NCBI RefSeq assembly: GCF_000420645.1
Contig: NZ_ATVI01000013.1
Coordinates: 1-64,000 of the forward strand
Direction: 5' to 3'
DNA length: 64,000 nt
From: Nevskia ramosa DSM 11499
GTDB taxonomy: Bacteria; Pseudomonadota; Gammaproteobacteria; Nevskiales; Nevskiaceae
Numbering within the stretch: the first letter of the stretch is position 1; the number at the start of each line of letters is the position of its first letter. The position numbers and the translations under genes are program-made. This document shows positions 1 to 9,873 of this stretch, one piece after another. Below the pieces are notes generated by a model. It was given only the letters and a program-made list of their open reading frames with translations, did not search any database and was not told where the DNA came from.

Positions 1-91
1 TCCGATCGCAATGGAAGAGCAGGTTCGCTTCGCCATTCGTGAAGGCGGCCGCACTGTCGGTGCCGGCGTCGTTACCAAGATCCTGAAGTAA
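1..91 (+). CDS. tuf: Elongation factor Tu, C-terminal end (partial)
   Basis: Reading from base 2, the last 29 codons give the EF-Tu C-terminus (PIAMEEQVRFAIREGGRTVG, then AGVVTKILK) and a TAA stop. This is the end of beta-barrel domain III of the GTPase that carries aminoacyl-tRNA to the ribosome. The rest of the gene lies before the window. A terminator follows directly, so tuf closes the preceding (str-type) operon and the S10 operon has its own promoter. Identification is by recognition of the highly conserved tail. Confidence 0.95.
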   Translation, partial: PIAMEEQVRFAIREGGRTVGAGVVTKILK

Positions 92-102
92 GTCTGTACC
101 GG

Positions 103-141
103 CCCCAGCGAGCCCCGGAAGGGTTCGCTGGGGTTTGTTTT
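103..141 (+). terminator. Intrinsic terminator after tuf
   Basis: A 13-bp stem (103-115 with 121-133, one G-T wobble) around a 5-base loop is followed by a T-rich stretch. It sits 11 bases after the tuf stop and ends the preceding operon. Confidence 0.9.
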
Positions 142-214
142 CCCTGGTGGTTCCGCGGTCTGGAAGGTTTCATTGTTTATTTTCTGGGTTTCCAGAAATA
201 CTTTCTAAACAGTG

Positions 215-243
215 TTGCAGCAGGGTGATGGGGTCGATATAAT
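215..243 (+). promoter_or_regulatory. Sigma-70 promoter of the S10 operon
   Basis: TTGCAG (215-220) and a perfect TATAAT (238-243) are separated by exactly 17 bases. The element lies about 65 bases before the rpsJ start and after the tuf terminator, so it should drive the whole S10-spc block. Confidence 0.85.
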
Positions 244-309
244 TCGCGCCCCTTAGTTCCCCGTTAGCCATCCGGCTACCGGGTCGTTCTTTAAGACTTG
301 AGTGAGAGC

Positions 310-627
310 ATGGCCGCAACCAGCCAATCGATTCGCATTCGGCTCAAAGCCTTCGATCATCGTTTGATCGATAAATCGGCTCGCGAGATCGTCGAAACCG
401 CGAAGCGCACCGGTGCCGTCGTCCGCGGACCTATTCCGCTGCCGACCCGCATGGAGCGCTACACCATCCTGGTGTCGCCGCACGCAGACAAGTCTGCTCG
501 TGACCAGTACGAAATTCGTACGCACAAGCGTCTTATGCAGATTATCGACCCCACCGAGAAGACCGTCGACGCCCTGTCGAAGCTCGATCTTCCGGCCGGT
601 GTCGAAGTCCAGATTCGCGTCAACTAA
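310..627 (+). CDS. rpsJ: 30S ribosomal protein S10
   Basis: First gene of the S10 operon, 105 residues. S10 is a small-subunit head protein and, as NusE, also takes part in transcription antitermination. The [12 protein letters not shown] start and the GPIPLPTR motif are diagnostic. ATG at 310 is preferred over an in-frame TTG at 298, because the family begins a few residues before the [10 protein letters not shown] motif. The protein reads through to a TAA 16 bases before rplC. No anomaly was seen. Confidence 0.96.
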   Translation: MAATSQSIRIRLKAFDHRLIDKSAREIVETAKRTGAVVRGPIPLPTRMERYTILVSPHADKSARDQYEIRTHKRLMQIIDPTEKTVDALSKLDLPAGVEVQIRVN

Positions 628-643
628 GGCGAGGATCAGACTA

Positions 644-1279
644 ATGACTATTGGTATTGTTGGGCGCAAGGCGGGCATGACCCGCGTGTTCACGGCGGCG
701 GGTGAGTCCATCCCGGTCACCGTGATCGAATGCACTCCGAATCGCGTCACTCAAGTCAAGACTGTGGAAACCGACGGCTATCGCGCCGTTCAGGTCACCG
801 CAGGCGAGAAGAAGTCTAGCCACGTTTCCAAGCCGCTCGCGGGCCACTACAAGAAGGCCGGTGTTGCTGCGGGTCGCGGGCTCTGGGAATTCCGTCTCGA
901 TGACAGCCAGGGTGCCGATCTGGTCCCGGGTTCGGAGATCACCGTGACTTCGTTCGAAGGTGTCAAGGCCGTCGACGTGGCAGGTGTGAGCATCGGCAAG
1001 GGCTTCGCAGGTGTTCAGAAGCGCTGGAATTTCGGCGGCGGTCGTGCCAGCCACGGTAACTCGCTGTCGCATCGCGTGCCGGGCTCCATTGGTCAGCGCC
1101 AGAGCCCGGGCAAGGTCTGGAAGGGCAAGAAGATGGCCGGCCACATGGGTTCGGACAACATCAGTGCCCTGAATCTGGACGTGGTCCGCATCGACGTCGA
1201 GCGCAATCTGCTGCTCGTCAAGGGCGCCGTGCCCGGACACAAGGGTGCCGACGTCGTCGTGCATCCGACGGTCAAGTAA
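644..1279 (+). CDS. rplC: 50S ribosomal protein L3
   Basis: 211 residues, the normal length. L3 binds 23S rRNA near the peptidyl-transferase centre and nucleates large-subunit assembly. The sequence shows the [16 protein letters not shown] start and the long [13 protein letters not shown] to KKMAGHMG loop, including the Gln in [10 protein letters not shown], the region methylated by PrmB in relatives. A gaggatca Shine-Dalgarno lies 7 bases before ATG 644. Lies between rpsJ and rplD as expected for the operon. Confidence 0.97.
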   Translation: MTIGIVGRKAGMTRVFTAAGESIPVTVIECTPNRVTQVKTVETDGYRAVQVTAGEKKSSHVSKPLAGHYKKAGVAAGRGLWEFRLDDSQGADLVPGSEITVTSFEGVKAVDVAGVSIGKGFAGVQKRWNFGGGRASHGNSLSHRVPGSIGQRQSPGKVWKGKKMAGHMGSDNISALNLDVVRIDVERNLLLVKGAVPGHKGADVVVHPTVK

Positions 1280-1301
1280 GTAGTTCATTGGACTGGGCGA
1301 C

Positions 1302-1907
1302 ATGGATCTCCAACTACATTCAAGCAACACCACGCTGAACGTGGCCGACGCCGTTTTCGGCGTTGACTACAACGAAGCGCTCGTGCACCAGGTTGTGACT
1401 GCCTATCTGAATGGCAGCCGCGCCGGTACCAAGGCGCAGAAGTCGAAAGCGATGGTGCGTGGTGGCGGCAAGAAGCCGTGGAAGCAGAAGGGCACGGGCC
1501 AGGCTCGCGCCGGTTCGATCCGCAGCCCGCTGTGGCGTGGTGGTGGCAAGACGTTCGCCGCCGTGCCGCGCGATCACAGCCAGAAGGTCAACAAGAAGAT
1601 GTATCGCGGTGCAATCCGCTCGATCATCTCCGAACTGAACCGCAATGGCTCGCTGATCATCGCTGATTCATTCACGGTGGAAGCCGCGAAGACGAAGACG
1701 CTGATCGAGAAGCTGAACGTGGTCGGTGCCAACGACATCCTGATCGTGACCGATACCCTCGATCACAACCTGTTCCTGTCGGCGCGCAACCTGCACCGCG
1801 TGAACGTGGTTGATGTCAACGGCATCAATCCGGTCTCGCTGCTGTCATTCAAGAAGGTGCTTCTGACCGCTCCGGCCGTCAAGAAGCTGGAGGCCTGGCT
1901 GTCATGA
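1302..1907 (+). CDS. rplD: 50S ribosomal protein L4
   Basis: 201 residues. L4 lines the exit tunnel and in enterobacteria also represses the S10 operon; whether that holds here cannot be judged. The internal basic loop, with [19 protein letters not shown], is the conserved tunnel extension. The stop overlaps the rplW start by four bases (ATGA), indicating translational coupling. Confidence 0.97.
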   Translation: MDLQLHSSNTTLNVADAVFGVDYNEALVHQVVTAYLNGSRAGTKAQKSKAMVRGGGKKPWKQKGTGQARAGSIRSPLWRGGGKTFAAVPRDHSQKVNKKMYRGAIRSIISELNRNGSLIIADSFTVEAAKTKTLIEKLNVVGANDILIVTDTLDHNLFLSARNLHRVNVVDVNGINPVSLLSFKKVLLTAPAVKKLEAWLS

Positions 1908-2221
1908 GCAAGATCAAGATCTCGGGCGAACGCCTGCACCAGCTGATCCTGGCGCCGGTCGTCTCGGAAAAGAGCACGCGCGCTGCCGAAAAGAGCAACG
2001 AAGCCGTGTTCAAGGTTCTGCGCGATGCCAAGAAGCCGGAAATCAAGGCGGCGATCGAAAAGCTTTTCAACGTCAAGGTTGAAGCGGTTCGGACGCTGAA
2101 CGTGAAGGGCAAGGTCAAGCGTTTCGGCGGTGCCACCGGCGTTCGTTCCGACTGGAAGAAAGCCTACGTGACGCTCGCCCAAGGTCAGGAAATTGATTTC
2201 CTGGCTGGCGCCAACAGCTAA
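1904..2221 (+). CDS. rplW: 50S ribosomal protein L23
   Basis: 105 residues, of normal length. L23 sits at the tunnel exit and is the docking site for trigger factor and SRP. The core [10 protein letters not shown] motif near the N-terminus and the [15 protein letters not shown] region identify it. The start overlaps the end of rplD by four bases, and rplB follows after 15 bases. Confidence 0.96.
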   Translation: MSKIKISGERLHQLILAPVVSEKSTRAAEKSNEAVFKVLRDAKKPEIKAAIEKLFNVKVEAVRTLNVKGKVKRFGGATGVRSDWKKAYVTLAQGQEIDFLAGANS

Positions 2222-2236
2222 TCGGAGCGACGAGAA

Positions 2237-3067
2237 ATGCCACTCCAGAAAATGAAACCGACCAGCCCAGGTCGCCGTCACGTGGTTTCAGTGACGCACC
2301 CGGAGCTGTTCAAGGGCCGTCCGTATGCGCCGCTGCTCGAGTCCAAGCACTCGAACGGTGGTCGCAACAACCACGGCCACATCACCACGCGTCATCAGGG
2401 CGGCGGTCACAAGCAGCACTATCGCCTGATCGATTTCAAGCGTGACAAGGATTCGATCGCGGCCAAGGTCGAGCGGATTGAATACGATCCGAACCGCAGC
2501 GCGCACATCGCGCTCCTGCTGTACAAGGATGGCGAGCGTCGTTACATCATCGCGCCGAAGGGCGTGAGCGTTGGCGATGCGATCCAGTCCGGTTCGGATG
2601 CGCCGATCAAGCCGGGCAACAGCCTGCCGATCCGCAACATCCCGGTCGGTTCGACGATTCACTGCATCGAGCTGCGTATCGGCAAGGGCGCCCAGCTAGC
2701 GCGCTCGGCCGGTGCCGCCGTGCAGCTGGTCGCTCGCGAAGGTGAGTACGCGACGGTTCGTCTGCGTTCGGGCGAAATGCGCCTGGTGCATACCGAATGC
2801 CGCGCCACCCTCGGCGAAGTTTCCAACAGCGAGCACAACCTGCGCCATTACGGCAAGGCTGGCGCCAAGCGCTGGAAGGGCATTCGTCCGACCGTCCGCG
2901 GTGTCGTCATGAACCCGGTCGATCACCCGCATGGTGGTGGTGAAGGAAAGTCCGGTCAGGGCAATCCGCACCCGGTTTCGCCATGGGGCCAGAAGGCCAA
3001 GGGTCTCAAGACCCGCAATAACAAGCGCACGCAGAAGTTCATCGTGCGCAGCCGTCACAAGAAGTAA
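2237..3067 (+). CDS. rplB: 50S ribosomal protein L2
   Basis: 276 residues. L2 is required for subunit joining and peptidyl-transferase activity. The C-terminal signature [20 protein letters not shown] includes the essential His, and the N-terminal [15 protein letters not shown] region is typical. Preceded by a good Shine-Dalgarno (cggagcgacgag). Normal length and position between rplW and rpsS. Confidence 0.97.
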   Translation: MPLQKMKPTSPGRRHVVSVTHPELFKGRPYAPLLESKHSNGGRNNHGHITTRHQGGGHKQHYRLIDFKRDKDSIAAKVERIEYDPNRSAHIALLLYKDGERRYIIAPKGVSVGDAIQSGSDAPIKPGNSLPIRNIPVGSTIHCIELRIGKGAQLARSAGAAVQLVAREGEYATVRLRSGEMRLVHTECRATLGEVSNSEHNLRHYGKAGAKRWKGIRPTVRGVVMNPVDHPHGGGEGKSGQGNPHPVSPWGQKAKGLKTRNNKRTQKFIVRSRHKK

Positions 3068-3090
3068 CTCACGTAATTCGAGAGCCCGTC

Positions 3091-3366
3091 ATGTCGCGTT
3101 CCGTCAAGAAAGGTCCGTTCATCGATCACCATCTCGCAAAGAAGGTGAGCGATGCCCAGGGCAGCCGCGTCAAGAAGCCGATCAAGACCTGGTCACGTCG
3201 TTCGATGATCTCGCCGGACATGGTCGGTCTGACCATGCAGGTGCACAACGGCCGTCTCCACGTGCCGGTCTTCATCACCGAGAACATGATCAGCCACAAG
3301 CTGGGCGAGTTCTCGCCGACCCGTACGTTCAAAGGCCACACGGCCGGCGACAAGAAGTCGAGCTAA
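3091..3366 (+). CDS. rpsS: 30S ribosomal protein S19
   Basis: 91 residues. S19 forms the small-subunit head with S13. It begins [19 protein letters not shown] and carries the [20 protein letters not shown] signature. Followed 10 bases later by rplV with an AAGGAGA ribosome-binding site. Standard S10-operon position. Confidence 0.97.
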   Translation: MSRSVKKGPFIDHHLAKKVSDAQGSRVKKPIKTWSRRSMISPDMVGLTMQVHNGRLHVPVFITENMISHKLGEFSPTRTFKGHTAGDKKSS

Positions 3367-3376
3367 GGAGACAGAC

Positions 3377-3718
3377 ATGCAGACCCAGGCTGTTCTCAAG
3401 TTCGTTCGTCTCTCGCCCCAGAAGGCGCGTCTGGTCGCTGACCAGGTTCGCGGCCAGAAGGTCGATCAGGCGCTGAACCTGCTCAAGTTCTCGCGCAATC
3501 GCGCATCGGGAATCTTGCTCAAGGTTCTCGAGTCGGCGATTGCCAATGCCGAAAACAACAACGGTGCCGATGTCGACGAGCTGAAGATCTCCGAGATCTT
3601 CGTCGATGAAGGCCCGACGATGAAGCGTATCCGTCCGCGTGCCAAAGGCCGCGCGGATCGCATCCTGAAGCGCACGAGTCACGTGACGATTCGCGTCTCC
3701 GACGGCACCAAGGGTTAA
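3377..3718 (+). CDS. rplV: 50S ribosomal protein L22
   Basis: 113 residues. L22 contributes the beta-hairpin that narrows the exit tunnel. Recognised by [17 protein letters not shown] near the N-terminus and the hairpin segment [19 protein letters not shown], followed by [10 protein letters not shown] strong AGGAGA ribosome-binding site precedes the ATG. Confidence 0.97.
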   Translation: MQTQAVLKFVRLSPQKARLVADQVRGQKVDQALNLLKFSRNRASGILLKVLESAIANAENNNGADVDELKISEIFVDEGPTMKRIRPRAKGRADRILKRTSHVTIRVSDGTKG

Positions 3719-3732
3719 CGGGAAGAGTATTC

Positions 3733-4422
3733 ATGGGTCACAAGATCAATCCGAATCTGTTCCGTCTTGGTATTTCGACGGCCTGGACGTCGAACTGGTA
3801 CGCCGAGCGCGGTGCCTACGCCGACAACCTGAACAAGGATCGCCTCGTGCGTGAGTTCCTGTTCAAGAAGCTGGCGCAGGCTTCGGTCAGCCGCGTGCAG
3901 ATCGACCGTCCGGCGAAGTCGGCGCGCGTCACGATCCACACCGCGCGTCCGGGCATCGTCATCGGCAAGAAGGGCGAGGACATCGAGAAGCTGCGTCAGG
4001 AAGTGTCGAAGCTGATGACGCTCAAGCCTGACTCGGTGCATATCTCGGTCGAGGAAATCCGCAAGCCGGAACTCGATTCCAAGCTGATTGCCGAAAGCGT
4101 TGCCCAACAGCTCGAGCGCCGCATCATGTTCCGTCGTGCGATGAAGCGCGCCGTGACCAATGCCATGCGCCTCGGCGCAGGCGGCATCAAGATTCAGGTT
4201 GGCGGCCGTTTGAACGGCGCTGAAATCGCTCGTACCGAGTGGTATCGCGAAGGTCGCGTGCCGCTGCATACGCTGCGCGCCCACATTGATTACGGCACCG
4301 CTGAAGCGAAGACCACGTACGGCGTCATTGGCGTCAAGGTCTGGGTTTTCAACGGCGAAGTCTTCGAGACCGATCGTCACGCAGGCAAGAAGGAAGAGGC
4401 CGGCGAGCCGGCATCTGCCTGA
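3733..4422 (+). CDS. rpsC: 30S ribosomal protein S3
   Basis: 229 residues. S3 lines the mRNA entry channel and has helicase-associated function. The N-terminus [14 protein letters not shown] and the KH-domain motif [15 protein letters not shown] (about residues 75-90) are diagnostic, with the C-terminal domain ending [12 protein letters not shown]. Its short acidic tail is ordinary for the family. Confidence 0.97.
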   Translation: MGHKINPNLFRLGISTAWTSNWYAERGAYADNLNKDRLVREFLFKKLAQASVSRVQIDRPAKSARVTIHTARPGIVIGKKGEDIEKLRQEVSKLMTLKPDSVHISVEEIRKPELDSKLIAESVAQQLERRIMFRRAMKRAVTNAMRLGAGGIKIQVGGRLNGAEIARTEWYREGRVPLHTLRAHIDYGTAEAKTTYGVIGVKVWVFNGEVFETDRHAGKKEEAGEPASA

Positions 4423-4457
4423 TTTTCCTTCACGCCAGAAATTAGGAGAGTGCTGCC

Positions 4458-4871
4458 ATGATGCAGCCCAAGCGAACCAAGTTTAGAAAGCAGCAGAAGG
4501 GCCATAACCGCGGACTTGCGCAGAATGGCAACAAGGTCAGCTTCGGCGAGTTCGGCCTGAAGTCGACCGAGCGCGGTGCGCTCACTGCTCGCCAGATCGA
4601 AGCGGCCCGTCGTGTCATCACGCGTTACGTGAAGCGTGGCGGCAAGATGTGGATCCGCATCTTTCCGGACGTTCCCGTCACCCGCAAGCCGCTGGAAGTC
4701 CGCATGGGCTCCGGCAAGGGCAACGTCGAGTGGTGGGTCGCCAAGATCCAGCCGGGCAAGATGTTGTATGAGCTCGAAGGCGTGACCGAAGTCGATGCGC
4801 GCGAGGCGTTCCGCCTTGCAGCCGCAAAGCTGCCAGTCAAGACGACCTTCGTGCATCGCACGATCCTGTAA
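4458..4871 (+). CDS. rplP: 50S ribosomal protein L16
   Basis: 137 residues. L16 organises the A-site region of the large subunit. [19 protein letters not shown] is the family start; two consecutive ATGs (4458 and 4461) fit equally well, and the aggag at 4444-4448 is best spaced for 4458. The signature [14 protein letters not shown] is present. An unusual 88-base repeat-rich gap separates it from rpmC. Confidence 0.96.
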   Translation: MMQPKRTKFRKQQKGHNRGLAQNGNKVSFGEFGLKSTERGALTARQIEAARRVITRYVKRGGKMWIRIFPDVPVTRKPLEVRMGSGKGNVEWWVAKIQPGKMLYELEGVTEVDAREAFRLAAAKLPVKTTFVHRTIL

Positions 4872-4873
4872 CT

Positions 4874-4954
4874 ACAGTGGTCGGTGACTAGTGACTGGTG
4901 GCTAGTCAAAAGTCTCCGCGTTTACTAATCACTAGCCACTTGTCACTAGATACC
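4874..4954. repeat. Heptad-phased extragenic palindrome, rplP-rpmC gap
   Basis: The gap carries degenerate 7-base units (agtggtc, ggtgact, agtgact, ggtggct) facing their reverse complement. 4888-4906 pairs with 4931-4949 (17 of 19 bases) around a 24-base loop. The same unit family recurs at 8139-8213, 9312-9398 and 14251-14280. Confidence 0.75.
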
Positions 4955-4959
4955 GAGTT

Positions 4960-5178
4960 ATGAAGACCACCGAATTTGTGAAGACGCTGCGGGACAAGTC
5001 CCCAGCCGATCTGAAGACTGAACTGGCGGCGCTACGCAAGGAGCAGTTCAACCTGCGCATGCAGGCAGCTGTTGGCCAGCTCACCCAGTCGAATCTGGTT
5101 CACGACGTGCGCAAGAAGATCGCCCGCGTCAAGACCTTCATGCAGCAGCAGGCCCAAAAGCAGGCGAAGGCGTCATGA
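4960..5178 (+). CDS. rpmC: 50S ribosomal protein L29
   Basis: 72 residues of two antiparallel helices near the tunnel exit. Recognised by the [19 protein letters not shown] segment, the core of the family, and by position. The stop overlaps the rpsQ start by four bases (ATGA). The upstream gap is filled by an inverted repeat, so the ribosome-binding site lies in or just beside the repeat. Confidence 0.95.
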   Translation: MKTTEFVKTLRDKSPADLKTELAALRKEQFNLRMQAAVGQLTQSNLVHDVRKKIARVKTFMQQQAQKQAKAS

Positions 5179-5483
5179 GCGAAGTTACTGAAGTGGTCCC
5201 GGCAGCGCGCCGCATCGTCGGTCGTGTTCTCAGCAGCAAGATGAACAAGACCATCACGGTCGCCGTCGAGCGCACGGTCAAGCATCCGCTGTACGGGAAG
5301 CTGCTGCGCAAGACGACGAAGCTGCACGCGCACGACGAAAACAACCAGTGCCACGAGGGTGACCTCGTTGCCATCGTCGAGACGCGCCCGATTTCGCGTT
5401 CGAAGTTCTTCCGCCTCGTGGAAGTGCTCGAGAGCGCCAGCGAACTGCAGCAGCGTGAAGCTGCCGCCAAGGCCGGAGTCTAA
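5175..5483 (+). CDS. rpsQ: 30S ribosomal protein S17
   Basis: 102 residues, somewhat longer than the roughly 84 of E. coli because of short extensions at both ends. S17 is an OB-fold primary 16S rRNA binder. The core [20 protein letters not shown] and the [16 protein letters not shown] segments are diagnostic. The start overlaps the rpmC stop. Confidence 0.96.
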   Translation: MSEVTEVVPAARRIVGRVLSSKMNKTITVAVERTVKHPLYGKLLRKTTKLHAHDENNQCHEGDLVAIVETRPISRSKFFRLVEVLESASELQQREAAAKAGV

Positions 5484-5488
5484 GCGCC

Positions 5489-5854
5489 ATGGTCCAACAG
5501 GAATCAATGCTGGTGGTCGCTGACAACAGCGGCGCCAAGGTGGTCCAGGTCATCCAGGTCAAGGGTTCGACGCATCGTCGTTACGCCTGCGTCGGCGATC
5601 TGATCAAGGTCACCGTCAAGGATGCAATCCCGCGTGGCAAGGTCAAGAAGGGCGAAGTGCATGACGCCGTCGTGGTTCGTACCAAGAAGGGCGTGCGCCG
5701 TCCGGATGGCTCGACCATCCGTTTCGACAGCAACGCGGCGGTGCTGTTGACCACCAAGCTGGAACCGATCGGTACCCGTATTTTCGGACCGGTGACCCGT
5801 GAGCTGCGCGAACGTTTCATGCGCATCATTTCGCTGGCCCCCGAAGTCCTCTGA
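5489..5854 (+). CDS. rplN: 50S ribosomal protein L14
   Basis: 121 residues. L14 forms an intersubunit bridge and is the target of the silencing factor RsfS in relatives. Signature stretches are [25 protein letters not shown] and [14 protein letters not shown]. Begins only 5 bases after rpsQ. Normal in all respects. Confidence 0.97.
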   Translation: MVQQESMLVVADNSGAKVVQVIQVKGSTHRRYACVGDLIKVTVKDAIPRGKVKKGEVHDAVVVRTKKGVRRPDGSTIRFDSNAAVLLTTKLEPIGTRIFGPVTRELRERFMRIISLAPEVL

Positions 5855-5870
5855 AGTCGTAGAGAAAATC

Positions 5871-6197
5871 ATGCGCAAGATCAAAAAAGGCGACGAAATC
5901 ATCGTCATCACTGGCAAAGACAAGGGCCGTCGCGGCACTGTGTCCGTCGTCCAGGATGACGGCAAGATCATTGTTGAAGGCCTGAACCTGGCCAAGAAGC
6001 ATCAGAAGGGCAACCCGCAGGCTGGTATCAGCGGCGGTATCGTCGAGAAGGAAATGCCGCTCGACGCGTCCAACGTGATGCTGTTCAACGCGAAGACCGG
6101 CAAGGGCGATCGCGTGGGTTTCAAGTTCCTCGGCGAAGGCGAAGCCCGTCGCAAGGTGCGTTACTTCAAGTCGAACCAGGATGTTCTGGACGCTTGA
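5871..6197 (+). CDS. rplX: 50S ribosomal protein L24
   Basis: 108 residues. L24 is an early assembly initiator with a KOW domain. [20 protein letters not shown] at the start is the KOW motif, which fixes ATG 5871; upstream in-frame codons overlap rplN. Followed by rplE after 41 bases, the spacing in which E. coli has the S8 regulatory hairpin. I did not model that structure here. Confidence 0.96.
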   Translation: MRKIKKGDEIIVITGKDKGRRGTVSVVQDDGKIIVEGLNLAKKHQKGNPQAGISGGIVEKEMPLDASNVMLFNAKTGKGDRVGFKFLGEGEARRKVRYFKSNQDVLDA

Positions 6198-6238
6198 GTC
6201 CGGGGCACTGCGTCAGTATTTGGTATTGAGAACAGGTC

Positions 6239-6778
6239 ATGGCCGCTAATTTGCAGACGTACTACCAGAACACTGTTGCGCCGGCGCTTCGCGAGAAGCT
6301 GCAGTGCAACGTGATGGCGATTCCGAAGATCACCAAGATCACCCTGAACATGGGCGTGGGTGAGGCGACTTCCGACAAGAAAGTCATCGAACATGCCGTT
6401 GCGAACATGGTCGCGATCGCTGGCCAGAAGCCGGTGGTCACCAAGACCCGCATCTCGATCGCCGCGTTCAAGGTTCGCGAGAACTACCCGGTCGGCGTGA
6501 AGGTCACCCTGCGCAGCCAGCAGATGTACGAGTTCCTCGAGCGCCTGATCGCGATCGCGCTGCCGCGCATCCGTGACTTCCGTGGTCTGAAGGCAACTGG
6601 CTTCGATGGCCAGGGCAACTACAACTTCGGCATCACCGAACAGATCATCTTCCCGGAAATCGACTACGACAAGGTCGACGCCATCCGCGGCATGAACATC
6701 ACGATCACCACCACCGCGAAGAACGACGAGGAAGGCCGCGCCCTTCTCGACGCTTTCAGCTTCCCGTTCCGCAAGTAA
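6239..6778 (+). CDS. rplE: 50S ribosomal protein L5
   Basis: 179 residues, as in E. coli. L5 binds 5S rRNA and contacts P-site tRNA. The [11 protein letters not shown] and [18 protein letters not shown] motifs and the C-terminal [20 protein letters not shown] are diagnostic. Next gene rpsN begins 14 bases later. Confidence 0.97.
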   Translation: MAANLQTYYQNTVAPALREKLQCNVMAIPKITKITLNMGVGEATSDKKVIEHAVANMVAIAGQKPVVTKTRISIAAFKVRENYPVGVKVTLRSQQMYEFLERLIAIALPRIRDFRGLKATGFDGQGNYNFGITEQIIFPEIDYDKVDAIRGMNITITTTAKNDEEGRALLDAFSFPFRK

Positions 6779-6792
6779 GACGAGTCTGATCC

Positions 6793-7098
6793 ATGGCCAA
6801 GACCAATATGCTGGAGCGCGAGAAGAACCGCGCCGAACTCGTCAAGAAATTTGCCAAGAAGCGCAATGCGCTGAAGGCGACGATTGTTGACCCGACCGCC
6901 TCGTATGACGAGCGCATGGCGGCTGTCGACAGTTTGCAGAAGCTGCCGCGCGATTCGAGCCCGACTCGCCAGCGCAACCGTTGCAACGTGACCGGTCGTT
7001 CGCGCGGTGTCTACCGCAAGTTCGGTCTGTCGCGCACCAAGCTTCGCGAAGCAGCAACGCGCGGCGAAATCCCTGGCTTGAAAAAGGCCAGCTGGTAA
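6793..7098 (+). CDS. rpsN: 30S ribosomal protein S14 (zinc-independent form)
   Basis: 101 residues, the long form of S14. It carries a single Cys ([20 protein letters not shown]) rather than the four-Cys zinc knuckle, so it is the zinc-independent type. It ends [11 protein letters not shown] as in E. coli. An 88-base gap follows before rpsH. Confidence 0.96.
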   Translation: MAKTNMLEREKNRAELVKKFAKKRNALKATIVDPTASYDERMAAVDSLQKLPRDSSPTRQRNRCNVTGRSRGVYRKFGLSRTKLREAATRGEIPGLKKASW

Positions 7099-7186
7099 GC
7101 ACTTTCTGAAACCAGTTGTCGGCGAGGCACCACAACGCTGAAAGGCAACGTGGCGGACCACCGGCCAACCCCCTGGACATCATTCA

Positions 7187-7582
7187 ATGAGCATCAACGA
7201 TCCAATCGGCGATTTTCTGACCCGTATCCGTAACGGTCAGTCCGCCCGCAAGAAGTTCATCACGTCGCCGTCGTCGAAGCAGCGCGAGGCCATTGCGGCC
7301 GTGCTGAAGGACGAGGGTTACATCGGTGAGTATTCGGTTACGACCGAAGGCCAGAAGAAGACGATCAACGTCACCCTGAAGTACTTCCAGGGCAAGCCGG
7401 TCATCGAGCGTCTGGACCGCATCAGCAAGCCGTCCCTGCGCATCTACAAGGGCAGCGACGAGCTGCCGCGCGTGCTGGCCGGTCTGGGTGTGGCGATCAT
7501 TTCGACGTCCCAGGGCATGCTCAGCGACCGCAAGGCGCGTGCTGCCGGTCAGGGCGGCGAAGTCGTCTGCATCGTCGCCTAA
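7187..7582 (+). CDS. rpsH: 30S ribosomal protein S8
   Basis: 131 residues. S8 binds 16S rRNA helix 21 and in E. coli represses the spc operon. Starts [18 protein letters not shown] and ends with the family signature [20 protein letters not shown] and GEVVCIVA. The product is of normal length. Confidence 0.97.
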   Translation: MSINDPIGDFLTRIRNGQSARKKFITSPSSKQREAIAAVLKDEGYIGEYSVTTEGQKKTINVTLKYFQGKPVIERLDRISKPSLRIYKGSDELPRVLAGLGVAIISTSQGMLSDRKARAAGQGGEVVCIVA

Positions 7583-7597
7583 AGAGGAAGATCGAAC

Positions 7598-8128
7598 ATG
7601 TCTCGTGTCGCAAAAATGCCGGTCATCATCCCGGCGGGTGTCGAGTTCAAGAGCTCGGCCTCGGAGTTGAGCGTGAAGGGTGCCAAGGCAACCCTGTCGC
7701 TGCCGCTGCCGAAGGAAGTGCAGGTTGAACTCAACAATGGTGTCGTCACCATTGCCGAGGCCTCGATCAAGTCGTCGCCTGCGATGTCTGGTACTGTGCG
7801 CGCCCTGCTGGCGAGCATGGTCCTTGGCGTCACCAAGGGTTACGAGAAGAAGCTGATTCTGGTCGGCGTCGGCTACCGCGCCACGCTGACCGGCAAGAAG
7901 CTGAATCTGGCGGTGGGTCTGTCGCATCCGGTGGATTTCATGGTGCCGGATGGCATCACGATCACCGTGCCGACGCAGACCGAAGTGCTGATTCAGGGTG
8001 CCGACAAACACATGGTCGGCCAGGTCGCCGCGAAGCTGCGCAGCTATCGTCCGCCGGAGCCTTACAAGGGCAAAGGCGTTCGCTACTCGGACGAGAAGGT
8101 CGTCCTGAAGGAAGCGAAGAAGAAGTAA
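7598..8128 (+). CDS. rplF: 50S ribosomal protein L6
   Basis: 176 residues made of two repeated alpha/beta domains. The C-terminal signature [17 protein letters not shown] is present, as is [14 protein letters not shown] in the middle. ATG 7598 follows an AGAGGAAG ribosome-binding site. A repeat-rich 95-base gap follows before rplR. Confidence 0.97.
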   Translation: MSRVAKMPVIIPAGVEFKSSASELSVKGAKATLSLPLPKEVQVELNNGVVTIAEASIKSSPAMSGTVRALLASMVLGVTKGYEKKLILVGVGYRATLTGKKLNLAVGLSHPVDFMVPDGITITVPTQTEVLIQGADKHMVGQVAAKLRSYRPPEPYKGKGVRYSDEKVVLKEAKKK

Positions 8129-8138
8129 GTAGTGAAGC

Positions 8139-8213
8139 AGTGGTCAGTGGTCGGCGCAGGTTTAGTCCTCCGGCCACCCGGCTACTCGAAGGGTCACTGG
8201 CATCTGTCACTGG
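8139..8213. repeat. Heptad-phased extragenic palindrome, rplF-rplR gap
   Basis: The gap holds agtggtc units on the left (8139-8152) and complementary ggtcact/gtcactgg units on the right (8191-8213), the same unit family as at 4874-4954. The rplR ribosome-binding region lies at its 3' edge. Confidence 0.65.
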
Positions 8214-8223
8214 AAATCGTTTT

Positions 8224-8580
8224 ATGAGCCCGAAGAAAGAATCCCGTCTGCGCCGTGCGCGCCGGACGCGTGCAAAGATTGCCGAGCTGGGCACCCACCG
8301 GCTGTCCGTGCATCGCACGCCGCGCCACATCTACGCGCAGATCATTGCGGGTGACGCTGGTCATACCGTGGTTGCTGCATCGACGGTCGAGAAGATCGTC
8401 GCCGAGAGCCTGGAAGGCACCGGCAACGTCGAAGCCGCGAAGAAGGTTGGCGCCACGATCGCCGAGCGCGCCAAGGCCGCCGGCATCACGAAGGTCGCAT
8501 TTGACCGTTCGGGCTTTCAGTATCACGGCCGCATCAAGGCGCTGGCCGACGCCGCTCGCGAAGCTGGACTGGAGTTTTAA
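8224..8580 (+). CDS. rplR: 50S ribosomal protein L18
   Basis: 118 residues. L18 delivers 5S rRNA to the large subunit together with L5. [19 protein letters not shown] is the family start, so ATG 8224 is preferred to the upstream ATG at 8140, which lies inside the intergenic repeat. The C-terminal [20 protein letters not shown] is diagnostic. Confidence 0.96.
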   Translation: MSPKKESRLRRARRTRAKIAELGTHRLSVHRTPRHIYAQIIAGDAGHTVVAASTVEKIVAESLEGTGNVEAAKKVGATIAERAKAAGITKVAFDRSGFQYHGRIKALADAAREAGLEF

Positions 8581-8584
8581 TTAA

Positions 8585-9100
8585 ATGGCTAACCCCAACT
8601 ACAATTTCGACGACTCGCAGAGCGGCGATTTCAAGGAAAAGCTGGTCGCCGTGAACCGTGTGTCGAAGACGGTCAAGGGCGGCAAGCAGTTCACTTTCAC
8701 GGCACTGACGGTCGTTGGTGACGGCGCTGGCAAGGTCGGCTTCGGTTACGGCAAGGCGCGTGAAGTGCCGGTTGCCATCCAGAAGGCGATGGAGAAGGCG
8801 CGCAAGAACATGATTTCGATCGAGCTGAAGGGCGCGACCCTGCAGCACGAGATCTGGGGCATCCACGGTGCTTCGCGGGTGTTCATGAAGCCTGCATCCG
8901 ACGGTACCGGCGTCATTGCTGGCAGTGCGATGCGTGCAGTGTTTGAAGTTGCCGGCGTGCAGAACGTGCTGGCGAAGTCGTTCGGCTCGCGCAACAAGAT
9001 GAACATGGTGCGTGCAACTGTCGACGCGCTGCGCAAGCTCAACATGCCGTCGGAGATTGCCGCCAAGCGTGGCAAGACTCTTGAAGAAATCCTCGGTTAA
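8585..9100 (+). CDS. rpsE: 30S ribosomal protein S5
   Basis: 171 residues. S5 sits at the mRNA entry and affects decoding fidelity. Signature stretches are [39 protein letters not shown] and [20 protein letters not shown]. Starts 4 bases after rplR. Normal length. Confidence 0.97.
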   Translation: MANPNYNFDDSQSGDFKEKLVAVNRVSKTVKGGKQFTFTALTVVGDGAGKVGFGYGKAREVPVAIQKAMEKARKNMISIELKGATLQHEIWGIHGASRVFMKPASDGTGVIAGSAMRAVFEVAGVQNVLAKSFGSRNKMNMVRATVDALRKLNMPSEIAAKRGKTLEEILG

Positions 9101-9116
9101 GGACTAGGAAATCGCC

Positions 9117-9305
9117 ATGAGCGCTACCAAGCAAGTCAAAATCACGCTCGTCAAGAGCGTGTTCGGTCGTCTCCAGGCTCATCGCGCCTGCGTGCGCGGC
9201 CTCGGTCTGACCCGGATGCATTCCTCGGTCGTCGTTCCGGCGACGGCAGAAAACATGGGCATGGTCAACAAGATCGGCTTCATGCTGAAGATTGAAGAAG
9301 TCTGA
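9117..9305 (+). CDS. rpmD: 50S ribosomal protein L30
   Basis: 62 residues, the usual size. Recognised by KITLVKSVFGRLQAHRACVR followed by GLGLTRM and VNKIGFMLKIEEV. It lies between rpsE and rplO. The following 103-base gap is another heptad repeat. Confidence 0.95.
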   Translation: MSATKQVKITLVKSVFGRLQAHRACVRGLGLTRMHSSVVVPATAENMGMVNKIGFMLKIEEV

Positions 9306-9311
9306 AGCAGC

Positions 9312-9398
9312 AGTGGTCGGTGGCTTGCGCCAGTGACCTGTTGTCTGTTTCGAATTCGCTGAACTGTTGTTACTGGCCATTGGCCACTGATCACTGGG
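9312..9398. repeat. Heptad-phased extragenic palindrome, rpmD-rplO gap
   Basis: Units agtggtc and ggtggct on the left (from 9312) face actggcc, attggcc, actgatc and actggga on the right (to 9398), again giving a loose inverted repeat in 7-base steps. Confidence 0.65.
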
Positions 9399-9408
9399 AA
9401 CTGTTGTC

Positions 9409-9843
9409 ATGAAACTGAATACGATCAAGCCTGCTGCTGGTGCCAAGACGGCTCGCGTTCGCGTCGGCCGCGGTATCGGTTCCGGCATGGGCAAGACTGC
9501 TGGCCGTGGTCACAAAGGCCAGCGCGCCCGCAAGGGTGGCCGCGGCAAGATCGGCTTTGAAGGCGGTCAGATGCCAATCCAGCGTCGTCTGCCGAAGCGC
9601 GGCTTTTCTTCCGCGATCGGCAAGCTGACCGTTGAAGTGCGTCTGTCGGACATCGAGCGGATGACCGAGACCGAGATCGATCTCGGCGTGCTCAAGGCTG
9701 CTGGCGTGATCCAGTCGCAGATCCTGCAGGCGAAGCTGATCAAGTCGGGCACCTTGACCCGCAAGATCACGATCAAGGGCGTTGGCGTCACCAAGGGCGC
9801 CCGCGAAGCGATCACCGCCGCCGGCGGCAGCGTCGCAGAGTAA
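9409..9843 (+). CDS. rplO: 50S ribosomal protein L15
   Basis: 144 residues. L15 is a late-assembly large-subunit protein. Glycine- and basic-rich N-terminus ([20 protein letters not shown]) and the core [18 protein letters not shown] identify it; a C-terminal domain ends [13 protein letters not shown]. secY follows after 30 bases. Confidence 0.97.
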   Translation: MKLNTIKPAAGAKTARVRVGRGIGSGMGKTAGRGHKGQRARKGGRGKIGFEGGQMPIQRRLPKRGFSSAIGKLTVEVRLSDIERMTETEIDLGVLKAAGVIQSQILQAKLIKSGTLTRKITIKGVGVTKGAREAITAAGGSVAE

Positions 9844-9873
9844 TTCGTCGCATCTGACCGTTAGGCGTATTCC